Below, in pieces: positions 9,028 through 16,446 of a stretch of 64,000 nucleotides of DNA. The notes beneath the pieces are model-generated. The model did no database searches. It saw only the letters and a program-made list of their open reading frames with translations, and was not told where the DNA came from. The DNA comes from Pseudomonas paraglycinae (GTDB lineage Bacteria; Pseudomonadota; Gammaproteobacteria; Pseudomonadales; Pseudomonadaceae). The stretch is from the NCBI RefSeq assembly GCF_021601625.1, contig NZ_BQHR01000004.1:186001-250000 (forward strand), read 5' to 3'. Numbering within the stretch: the stretch's first letter is position 1; the number at the start of each line of letters is the position of its first letter. The position numbers and the translations under genes were made by a program.

Positions 9028-10083
9028 ATGCCTCAGTCTCGCCGCTATTTGCTCATCAGCCTCGGCCTTGTGTTGGTCCTGCTCGTTGGGTGGCTGTCTT
9101 TTCGCAGCACAGTGCCGGTTGTGCCAGAAGCGATCAGGCATGGTTACAGTGAAGCGCTGGACGCCGCTCGTGCCGGTCAGCCGGGGGCCGCGCGGGTTCT
9201 GTATCAACAGCTGGGACGTCCGGATTTGTCCGCCAAGCGGCGGGTCTGGCTGCATGCCGAACTGCCCAATTACCCGAGTCCGCAAGCCTTGAAACTGGCG
9301 GATGCCGATCTGCAGCATGAATCTCCCGACGTGCGAATGGCAGCCATCAGGAGCGTGACCGGTCTGGTGCCCGGTGGCCAGCGCAGCCTGCTGCTCGGCC
9401 CGTTGCTCGAGGATGAAGATCAGAACGTTCGTTTTGCGGCAATCAACGCCCTGCTCGGCTTGTCGCCGGATCAACTGGGCCTGTATTTCGCCCCGCTCCA
9501 GCAAGGCATCGATGTGTGGGAGCAGGCGCTCAAGAGTCAGCCGGAAAGCGCCGCCAACTACGTGCAACTGGCGCGCCTGTATCTGCACAACGCCGAGTTG
9601 AAACAGGCACAGGAAGCGCTGGAACAGACCTTGCGTCTCGACCCCGGCAACCTGCCGGCGCTGGTGATGCAGATCGAAGTGCTCGATCGTCAGGGTCAGA
9701 GCGACGCCGCGCGACAATTGCTCGCCCGACAATTGAAGGCCCAGCCTGACTCGGCTTATCTGCAACATGCGCTGGGACTCTGGCTGCTGCACCACGATCA
9801 ACGCGAGTACGCCCTGCTCGGTTTGTCCAAAGCCGTGGAGCTCGAGCCCGATAACAAGGACTATCGCTACGACCTCGCCACGACCCTGCACAGCGCCGAA
9901 GAACTGGAAGCGGCGCAAAAGCAGTTGCAGGAAATCGTCCAGCGTCATCCTGCCGATCGTAAGGCGCGGGTGTTGCTGATCAACTACTGGAAAGAAAGCG
10001 GTCAGTTGCAGAACGTGCAGATTCTGCTGGCGCAGCTCGAACAGATGAACCCGGACGATCCCTCTTTGCAGCAAGGCCTCTAG
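9028..10083 (+). CDS. membrane-anchored TPR-repeat protein
   Basis: A 351-residue protein with one N-terminal membrane helix (about residues 7-24) and a probable periplasmic body. Residues 60-150 look like HEAT-type helical repeats (SPDVRMAAIRSVTGL, DQNVRFAAINALLGL). From about 165 to the end there are tetratricopeptide repeats (AANYVQLARLYLHNAELKQA, AYLQHALGLWLLHHDQREYA, LEPDNKDYRYDLATTLHSAE). TPR arrays usually hold protein partners. It stands alone between the FUSC operon (divergent) and the kaiC-like gene, so its partner cannot be named. Confidence 0.7.
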   Translation: MPQSRRYLLISLGLVLVLLVGWLSFRSTVPVVPEAIRHGYSEALDAARAGQPGAARVLYQQLGRPDLSAKRRVWLHAELPNYPSPQALKLADADLQHESPDVRMAAIRSVTGLVPGGQRSLLLGPLLEDEDQNVRFAAINALLGLSPDQLGLYFAPLQQGIDVWEQALKSQPESAANYVQLARLYLHNAELKQAQEALEQTLRLDPGNLPALVMQIEVLDRQGQSDAARQLLARQLKAQPDSAYLQHALGLWLLHHDQREYALLGLSKAVELEPDNKDYRYDLATTLHSAEELEAAQKQLQEIVQRHPADRKARVLLINYWKESGQLQNVQILLAQLEQMNPDDPSLQQGL

Positions 10084-10113
10084 CGGCCTTCTCGACATCC
10101 CGCAAGAAAATCG

Positions 10114-10140
10114 GAACCGTCGTCACGGCAAAAGGTCAAG
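10114..10140 (+). promoter_or_regulatory. possible AlgU (sigma-22)-like promoter upstream of the kaiC-like gene
   Basis: GAACCG, a 16-base spacer, then TCAAG. This resembles the extracytoplasmic stress sigma consensus of Pseudomonas (GAACTT-N16/17-TCTGA) with two mismatches in the first box. It lies about 70 bases before the proposed start of the kaiC-like gene. Visual match only. Confidence 0.3.
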
Positions 10141-10209
10141 TAAACAGGCAGTGCCAAACGGCGTCCGGCGCCCGCTGCCGCGTTTCCCCTAGTCATGAGA
10201 GGGCATTTT

Positions 10210-11712
10210 TTGTCTACATCGAACGCGTTGATCAGTGCAAAAGCCGCCACCGGCATCGAGGGTCTCGACGATATCCTGGCTGGTGGTTTGTCCCGCAGTC
10301 ATGTTTTCTTGCTGGAGGGCGAGCCTGGAACCGGTAAAACCACAGTCGCGTTGCATTTTTTGCTGGCCGGCGCCCGTGCCGGCGAACGTTCGTTGTACAT
10401 CACGCTGTCCGAAACCGAGCGCGAATTGCGCCAGGGCGCGGCGTCCCACGGTTGGGAACTGAACGAAAACATCGAAATTTTCGAGCTGACGCCGCCCGAA
10501 AGCCTGCTCAACGCCGAGCATCATCAGAGCCTTCTGTACTCCTCGGATCTTGAACTGGGCGAAGCGACCAAGCAGATTTTCGAAGTGGTCGAGCGCTTCA
10601 AACCCACGCGGGTCGTGCTCGACAGTCTCTCGGAAATCCGCCTGCTGGCGCAAAGCTCCCTGCGCTACCGTCGACAGATCCTGGCGATCAAGCATTATTT
10701 CGTGCGCTACGACGCCACGGTTTTGCTACTGGATGACCTGACCACCGAATCCCTCGACAAAACCGTGCACAGTGTCGCTCACGGCGTGATCCGCCTCGAA
10801 GAACTGACCCCCAACTATGGCGCCGAACGACGTCGCGTGCGGGTGATCAAGTATCGTGGCCAGAAATACCGTGGCGGCTTCCATGACTTCACCATCATGG
10901 GCGATGGCGTGCACGTCTTCCCGCGCCTGGTGGCGGCGGAGCACCGGGGCGATTACCCGCGGTTGCAACTGTCCAGCGGCATCAAGGAAATGGACGCCCT
11001 GCTCGGTGGCGGTATCGAGACTGGCTCCAGCACGCTGATTCTGGGTCCGGCGGGGACCGGCAAATCCTTGATCACCATGATTTTCGCGGCAGCCGCCGTG
11101 GCGCGTGGTGAAAAGGCCGCGCTGTTCATTTTCGACGAAGAACTGGGCCTGCTATTCGAGCGCATGAATAACATCGGCATCGACCTCAAGGCCCTGCAGG
11201 CCACCGGCAATCTGCTGATCGAGCAGGTGGATGCTGCCGAGCTTTCTCCTGGCGAGTTTTCCCACCGGGTGCGACGCTGCGTCGATGAAGGTGACATCAA
11301 GACCGTTGTGATCGACAGCATCAACGGCTATCAGGCCGCGATGCCGGAAGAGAACGCGCTGGTACTGCACATGCACGAACTGTTGCTGTACCTGAACCGC
11401 AAGGGCGCCGCGACGTTCATGACCGTCGCCCAGCATGGACTGGTCGGCGACATGCAGGCTCCGGTCGACATCACGTACCTCGCTGACACGGTGATTCTGC
11501 TGCGCTACTTCGAAGCCCTCGGTAAAGTGCGTCGGGCGATTTCGATCATCAAGAAACGCACCGGCAGCCACGAATCGACCATTCGTGAATTCCGCATTTC
11601 CAAGCAAGGCATGACCATCGGTGAACCGCTGGAAGCCTTCCAGGGTGTGCTGCGCGGAGTCCCCACCTACCTCGGCGCGAGTAACCCGCTGCTCAAGGAT
11701 GACAACTTGTGA
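10210..11712 (+). CDS. KaiC-like two-domain RecA-type ATPase
   Basis: About 500 residues with two tandem KaiC/RadA-type ATPase domains. Domain 1 has Walker A GEPGTGKTT and Walker B region TRVVLDSLSE; domain 2 has GPAGTGKSLITM, the acidic pair in FIFDEELGLLFERM and Walker B KTVVIDSING. I choose the TTG at 10210 because AGAGGG lies six bases upstream; an in-frame ATG at 10195 has no ribosome site. The stop overlaps the start of the next gene (GTGA), so it is translationally coupled to a hybrid histidine kinase. No kaiA or kaiB is visible, so a circadian role is not implied; such orphan KaiC proteins act in signalling or stress responses. At the CII phosphosite I read Thr-Tyr where cyanobacterial KaiC has Ser-Thr. 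Confidence 0.88.
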   Translation: MSTSNALISAKAATGIEGLDDILAGGLSRSHVFLLEGEPGTGKTTVALHFLLAGARAGERSLYITLSETERELRQGAASHGWELNENIEIFELTPPESLLNAEHHQSLLYSSDLELGEATKQIFEVVERFKPTRVVLDSLSEIRLLAQSSLRYRRQILAIKHYFVRYDATVLLLDDLTTESLDKTVHSVAHGVIRLEELTPNYGAERRRVRVIKYRGQKYRGGFHDFTIMGDGVHVFPRLVAAEHRGDYPRLQLSSGIKEMDALLGGGIETGSSTLILGPAGTGKSLITMIFAAAAVARGEKAALFIFDEELGLLFERMNNIGIDLKALQATGNLLIEQVDAAELSPGEFSHRVRRCVDEGDIKTVVIDSINGYQAAMPEENALVLHMHELLLYLNRKGAATFMTVAQHGLVGDMQAPVDITYLADTVILLRYFEALGKVRRAISIIKKRTGSHESTIREFRISKQGMTIGEPLEAFQGVLRGVPTYLGASNPLLKDDNL

Positions 11713-13379
11713 CCCTCACCGTACCGCTGTCGGAACGGGCGTTGATTCTTGCGCCCCAGGGTCGCGACAGCCAAGTGGCGCTGATGATCCTCAACGAGGC
11801 CGGATACGGTGGCCTGATCACGCCCGATCTGGCCACCCTGTGCACCGAACTCGAGCCTGGCGCCGGGCTGCTGCTGATCGCGGCCGAGGCCCTGAATGGT
11901 CCGGAACTCGAAGGCCTGCTGCTGTACCTGGAGCAACAACCGGCGTGGTCTGACTTGCCAATTGTCTTGCTCACCCATCACGGAGGATCCGAACAAGGGC
12001 CCTCGTCGCAGCTCAGCAAATTACTGGGCAACGTGACGTTCCTTGAACGCCCTTTTCATCCGGCAACGTTGGTCAGCCTCATTTCCACCGCCCTGCGCGG
12101 GCGACGACGACAATACGAAGCCCGCGATCGCCTGATCGATCTGAGCAATAGCGAACGGCGCCTGCAATCGACCCTCGAAACCCTCGAGCAACAAGTCGAA
12201 GAGCGCACCGCACAGCTGCGGCACAACGAGGAAGCCCTTCGACAGTCGCAGAAGATGGAAGCGGTCGGCCAGCTCACCGGCGGTATCGCCCACGACTTCA
12301 ACAACATGCTGACCGGCATCATCGGCAGTCTTGAATTGCTACGCCGTCGGTTGGCCCGTGGCCGCCTGGATGATCTCGACAGCCTGATCGACCTCGGTGT
12401 GACTTCGGCCAACCGCGCCGCCGGCCTGACCCATCGGCTGCTGGCGTTTTCCCGTCGCCAGTCGCTGGACTCCAAAGCCGTGCATATGAACGATCTGGTG
12501 CAGTCGATGGGCGAGCTGCTGCAACGCAGCCTCAACGAAAGCATTCAGCTGGACATGCGTCTGCACGAAAAATTGTGGGTGGCCGAGGCCGACCCCAATC
12601 AATTGGAAAGCGCCCTGCTCAACCTTGTCATCAACGCGCGCGACGCAATGCCCGACGGCGGCAATCTGGTGGTCGAGACGAAGAATCAGGTGCTGGATCG
12701 CGACTACACCGCGACCTATAGCAATCTGGAGCCCGGTGATTACGTCGTATTGAGCGTGACTGACAATGGCTGCGGCATGCCGGAAAGTGTCATCAATCGC
12801 GCGTTCGACCCGTTTTTCACCACCAAACCAATCGGCCAGGGCACGGGGCTGGGTCTGTCGATGATTTATGGCTTCAGCAAGCAATCCGGTGGTCATGTGT
12901 CGATCGACAGCAAAATCGATGAGGGCACCACAGTCAAACTCTATCTGCCGCGCTTCCAGGGTGAATCACTGCCTCACGCACCGGTTGACATGGAGCAGGC
13001 GCCGGACGCCGTGGAAGGCGAAACCGTATTGATTGTCGAGGACGACCCGGCCGTGCGCGTGCTGGTCAGTGCGGTATTGAGTGAATTGGGTTACAGGTTT
13101 GTCGAGGCCGGCGACGCTAACGGTGCCATGCCGATTCTGGATTCGGAGCAACGCATCGATCTGCTGATCAGTGACGTCGGCCTGCCGGGCATGAACGGTC
13201 GGCAGCTGGCGGAAATCGGCCGGCAATACCGGCCAGACTTGAAGGTCCTGTTCATCACCGGTTATGCCGAGCACGCGGCGGTGCGCGGCGGCTTCCTCGA
13301 CTCTGGCATGCAGATGATCACCAAGCCGTTCACCTTCGATCTGTTGACGGCGAAGGTGCGGGAAATGATCAAGAGCTGA
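11709..13379 (+). CDS. soluble hybrid histidine kinase with C-terminal receiver
   Basis: 556 residues, no membrane helix. Residues 1-130 look like a degenerate receiver-type fold (ERALILAPQGRD, LPIVLLTHHGG). A coiled coil follows (140-180), then the dimerisation domain with phosphoacceptor His195 in GGIAHDFNNMLTG, an ATPase domain (NLVINARDAMPDGG, DNGCGMP, GTGLGLSMIYGF) and a C-terminal receiver (VLIVEDDP, Asp489 in SDVGLPGMNG). The GTG start overlaps the kaiC-like stop, so the pair is made together. It is convergent with the minus-strand signalling operon starting 13 bases beyond its stop. Confidence 0.92.
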   Translation: MTLTVPLSERALILAPQGRDSQVALMILNEAGYGGLITPDLATLCTELEPGAGLLLIAAEALNGPELEGLLLYLEQQPAWSDLPIVLLTHHGGSEQGPSSQLSKLLGNVTFLERPFHPATLVSLISTALRGRRRQYEARDRLIDLSNSERRLQSTLETLEQQVEERTAQLRHNEEALRQSQKMEAVGQLTGGIAHDFNNMLTGIIGSLELLRRRLARGRLDDLDSLIDLGVTSANRAAGLTHRLLAFSRRQSLDSKAVHMNDLVQSMGELLQRSLNESIQLDMRLHEKLWVAEADPNQLESALLNLVINARDAMPDGGNLVVETKNQVLDRDYTATYSNLEPGDYVVLSVTDNGCGMPESVINRAFDPFFTTKPIGQGTGLGLSMIYGFSKQSGGHVSIDSKIDEGTTVKLYLPRFQGESLPHAPVDMEQAPDAVEGETVLIVEDDPAVRVLVSAVLSELGYRFVEAGDANGAMPILDSEQRIDLLISDVGLPGMNGRQLAEIGRQYRPDLKVLFITGYAEHAAVRGGFLDSGMQMITKPFTFDLLTAKVREMIKS

Positions 13380-13392
13380 GGCGGTTGACGCC

Positions 13393-13770
13393 TCAGGCCA
13401 GCAGTTCCTGAATCTTCTCCTGCAACACATCCAGATCGAACGGTTTTTCCAGGATCGGTGCCCGACGAGTGATCGGGCTGCCGGTCTCGCGGATTTCCTG
13501 CGGATAGCCGCTGATGAAGATCACCTTCAGATCCGGGCGCAATTTGACGGCAGGCTCGGCGATCTGCACGCCGGAGATCCCGCCAGGCAGGCGGAAATCA
13601 GTAATCAACATGTCCAGATGCGGCTTGCTCGCCAGAATCTCGAACGCCTGCTCGCCGTTTTCGGCCTGCAATACGCGATAGCCCTGGCCTGACAAGTAAT
13701 CGGTCAGGACCATCAGGATCACCGGTTCGTCCTCGACGACGAGTACTACATCTTGTGCATCTACGCTCAT
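13393..13770 (-). CDS. single-domain response regulator
   Basis: 125 residues forming only a receiver domain: acidic pocket VVEDEP, phosphoacceptor Asp58 in ITDFRLPGG, conserved Ser/Thr region FISGYP and Lys in EKPFDLD. The start at 13770 has AAAGG six bases upstream. A GTG at 13818, overlapping the upstream stop as GTGA, is an alternative that adds 16 residues. With no output domain it probably passes phosphate on or acts by protein contact. It is the last gene of the minus-strand signalling operon. Confidence 0.9.
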   Translation of the reverse strand: MSVDAQDVVLVVEDEPVILMVLTDYLSGQGYRVLQAENGEQAFEILASKPHLDMLITDFRLPGGISGVQIAEPAVKLRPDLKVIFISGYPQEIRETGSPITRRAPILEKPFDLDVLQEKIQELLA

Positions 13771-13814
13771 GGGAAGCCTTTGTTCGGTCAATAGCTGCTG
13801 ATACGACCGTGTGG

Positions 13815-15029
13815 TCACTCAGAGGTTGCGTTTGTTTTGCCGTTTTCCTGGAGCGGCAGACAAACGCGAAACAGGGCGCCCTCGTTGATCTTGCTTTCGA
13901 CGACGATGGAGCCGCCATGGGCGGCGACGATCTGCTCGGAAATGAACAGACCCAGCCCGAGGCCGGCCACCACCGTCTTGGCGGAGACCCGTTCGAACTG
14001 TTGAAAAATGCGTTTCTGGTTCTCCTCGCTGATGCCGATGCCCTGATCCTGAACTTCGACCCGAGCCTCATTGCCTTCGCGATAAACCCGAACCTGGATC
14101 GGACTTTTGCCGCCATAACGCAACGCGTTGGTCAGCAGGTTCGACACCACCTGCTCGATACGGAATTCATCCCACTGCCCTTCCACCGGCTCGGTCGCGG
14201 TGAAGCTGACTTCGGTCTCGGCAGCTTCGATCTGCTGGGCGAAATTCTCCAGCAGAGTGCCCACCAGTTGCGCGAGATCGAAGCGACTCGGTCGGATCGA
14301 CAGCTTGCCGGTGCGGATCCGCGACACGTCGAGCATGTCCTCGATCAGCCGGATCAGGCTTTTGATCTGGCGCTCGTCGCGGTCGACCATGGCGTGCATC
14401 TTGTCGAGGGTGAACGCGGCGGCGTTGTCCCGGGCCAGGTGCATCTTGCGCAGTTGGGTCTCGAGGATCAGGCCGTTGAGCGGCGTGCGCACTTCGTGGG
14501 CGACGATCGACATGAAATCGTCACGCATGCGCACCGCCTGCTCCAGTTCGCCCTGGGTGCTTTGCAGTTGCTGCAGCAGCGCTTCCTGTTCGCGACGACT
14601 CTGCTCCAGTGCTTCGACCTGTTGCTTCATCGCCTTGCTCTGGCGGTACAGGTCGACGAAGACGTTGACCTTGCTCTTCACCGCATGGATATCCAGCGGC
14701 TTGTGCAGGAAGTCCACAGCACCGCTTTCATAGCCTTTGAACGCGTAATTGAGTTCACGGCCGGCGGCGCTGACGAAGATGATCGGGATGTTTTTGGTTT
14801 TCTCGGTACCACGCATCAGCTCGGCCAGCTCGAAGCCGTTCATGCCGGGCATCTGCACGTCGAGGATGGCCATGGCGAATTCGTGTTGCAGCAGCAGCGA
14901 CAGTGCTTCGTCCGCCGACAATGCTTTGTAGACGGTGCGATCCTCACGTTTGATCAGCGCTTCGAGGGCCAGCAGGTTCTCGGGCAGATCGTCGACGATC
15001 AGCAGTTTTGCCTGGATATTACTCAGCAT
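13815..15029 (-). CDS. receiver-histidine kinase (REC-HisKA-HATPase)
   Basis: 404 residues, soluble. An N-terminal receiver (LLIVDDLPEN, Asp57 in LDVQMPGMNG, HKPLDI) is followed by a coiled coil (125-170), a dimerisation domain with His178 in IVAHEVRTPLNG and an ATPase domain (NLLTNALRYGG, DQGIGI, GLGLGLFISEQIV). A kinase with an N-terminal receiver is usually controlled by an upstream kinase, here probably the three-receiver kinase of the same operon. It overlaps the CheB-like gene by seven bases. Confidence 0.92.
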   Translation of the reverse strand: MLSNIQAKLLIVDDLPENLLALEALIKREDRTVYKALSADEALSLLLQHEFAMAILDVQMPGMNGFELAELMRGTEKTKNIPIIFVSAAGRELNYAFKGYESGAVDFLHKPLDIHAVKSKVNVFVDLYRQSKAMKQQVEALEQSRREQEALLQQLQSTQGELEQAVRMRDDFMSIVAHEVRTPLNGLILETQLRKMHLARDNAAAFTLDKMHAMVDRDERQIKSLIRLIEDMLDVSRIRTGKLSIRPSRFDLAQLVGTLLENFAQQIEAAETEVSFTATEPVEGQWDEFRIEQVVSNLLTNALRYGGKSPIQVRVYREGNEARVEVQDQGIGISEENQKRIFQQFERVSAKTVVAGLGLGLFISEQIVAAHGGSIVVESKINEGALFRVCLPLQENGKTNATSE

Positions 15030-15616
15030 GCGATTCGTTCCAGCTCGACAAGCAGACGGCCGATGCCGTTTATGGGAAGGATGTAATCCGGTTGATGCGT
15101 TTTCAGTGCCGCGCGAGGCATGGTGGCGACCTGCGCCTCGTCGGGGTCCTGCACGATGGTCAGGCCGCCCAGGCGTTTGACTTGCGCCAGGCCCCGTGCG
15201 CCATCGTGGTTGGCGCCGGTCAGCAACACGGCGGCCAGCGCCGGCCCGTAGGCATCGGCGGCGGATTCGAACAGAAAGTCGATCGAAGGCCGCGAATGAT
15301 GCAGGCGGTCTTCAAGGCTCAGCGACAGGCTGAAATCCTGTTCTACCGACAAGTGATAACCCGGCGTCGCGAAATACACGGTGCCGGGGGTGATGTCCTG
15401 CTTGTCGATGGCCTCAGCGACCGGCAGCGCCACTCGCCGGGCAAACACCTCGGCGAGCTGACTGCGGCGCTCTTCCGGCAAATGCAGGACGATGATGATC
15501 GGCAGTCCGAACCCGGCACGCAGTGAACCAAGCAAGGTCAGCAAAGCCTCAACGCCACCGGCGGAAGCTCCGACCACAATCGCCCCGACACGAGGCAAAT
15601 CCGCTGCACTGTTCAT
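15023..15616 (-). CDS. stand-alone CheB-type methylesterase domain
   Basis: 197 residues containing only the CheB catalytic domain, without the usual receiver. Catalytic elements are visible: Ser in VGASAGGVEAL, His in IVLHLPEERRSQ and Asp in TGANHDGARG. Canonical CheB removes methyl groups from, or deamidates, chemoreceptor glutamates. This one overlaps the CheR-like gene by four bases and lies in a kinase operon without receptor, CheA or CheW genes, so its substrate may be a signalling protein of the same cluster. Confidence 0.9.
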   Translation of the reverse strand: MNSAADLPRVGAIVVGASAGGVEALLTLLGSLRAGFGLPIIIVLHLPEERRSQLAEVFARRVALPVAEAIDKQDITPGTVYFATPGYHLSVEQDFSLSLSLEDRLHHSRPSIDFLFESAADAYGPALAAVLLTGANHDGARGLAQVKRLGGLTIVQDPDEAQVATMPRAALKTHQPDYILPINGIGRLLVELERIAC

Positions 15617-16446
15617 GATTTACGGTAGATCCGTTCTTGTTTCACCAGCGGTTCGAACTGGTTGGAGTAGCCGGAAAAATCCAAAGTTTCCTTGCTGCCC
15701 AAGACCAGGAATCCACGGTGGCACAATGATTCATGGAACAACCCGAACGCTCGATCCTGAAGTTTTTTGTTGAAGTAAATCAACACGTTACGACACGAAA
15801 TTAATTGAGTTTCGGAGAATACACTATCGGTCGCCAGGCTGTGATCGGCGAAGGTCACGTTCTCGCACAGGCTCTTGTCGAAAATCGCGTAGCCATAGGC
15901 TGCAGTGTAGTAGTCGGCGAACGAGCGCTGACCGCCGGCCTGCTGATAGTTGGCGGTGTAGGCGCGCACGTTTTCCATCGAAAAGATCCCCTGCTTGGCC
16001 TTGTCCAGCGAGCGCGGGTTGATGTCGGTGGCGTAGATAATCGTGCGGTCGAGCAGGCCTTCTTCGCGCAGCAGGATCGCCATCGAGTAGACCTCCTCGC
16101 CGGTGCTGCAGCCGGCGATCCAGATCTTGATCGACGGATAGGTCTTGAGCAGCGGCACTACTTCCTGACGGATCGCCAGGAAGTGCGACGGATCGCGGAA
16201 CATCTCGCTGACCGGGATCGTCAGCAATTGCAGCAACTGCATGAACGCCGTCGGGTCGTGCAGGACTTTCTCCTGCAAGGCCGAGATGGTCGCGCACTCG
16301 AACTGGCTCAGCGCGTGTTGCACCCGGCGCTTGATCGAGGCGCCGGAGTAATCGCGAAAGTCATAGCTGTACTTGAGATAAATCGCCTCAATCAACAGCC
16401 GCAGTTCGATTTCACTGTTTCGTTCAACGGGATTACTACGTTCCAC
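15613..16446 (-). CDS. CheR-type S-adenosylmethionine-dependent methyltransferase
   Basis: About 277 residues with the CheR all-helical N-terminal domain (DFRDYSGASIKRRVQ, SEMFRDPSHF) and the SAM-binding fold (WIAGCSTGEEVYSMAI, IIYATDINPRSLDKAK, ISCRNVLIYFNKKLQ). CheR transfers methyl groups to glutamate side chains. The preferred start is the GTG at 16446, overlapping the upstream stop as TAGTG; a GTG at 16473 is the other option and lacks a ribosome site. It is paired with the CheB-type gene (four-base overlap), giving a write/erase methylation pair tied to the kinases. Confidence 0.9.
   Translation of the reverse strand: MERSNPVERNSEIELRLLIEAIYLKYSYDFRDYSGASIKRRVQHALSQFECATISALQEKVLHDPTAFMQLLQLLTIPVSEMFRDPSHFLAIRQEVVPLLKTYPSIKIWIAGCSTGEEVYSMAILLREEGLLDRTIIYATDINPRSLDKAKQGIFSMENVRAYTANYQQAGGQRSFADYYTAAYGYAIFDKSLCENVTFADHSLATDSVFSETQLISCRNVLIYFNKKLQDRAFGLFHESLCHRGFLVLGSKETLDFSGYSNQFEPLVKQERIYRKS

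Noticed and set aside
10195-10209. ATG at 10195 as the kaiC-like start
   Set aside because: No ribosome site before it; AGAGGG is correctly placed for the TTG at 10210.
13755-15086. 443-codon open frame on the plus strand
   Set aside because: Antisense to the receiver-kinase gene; no family resemblance.
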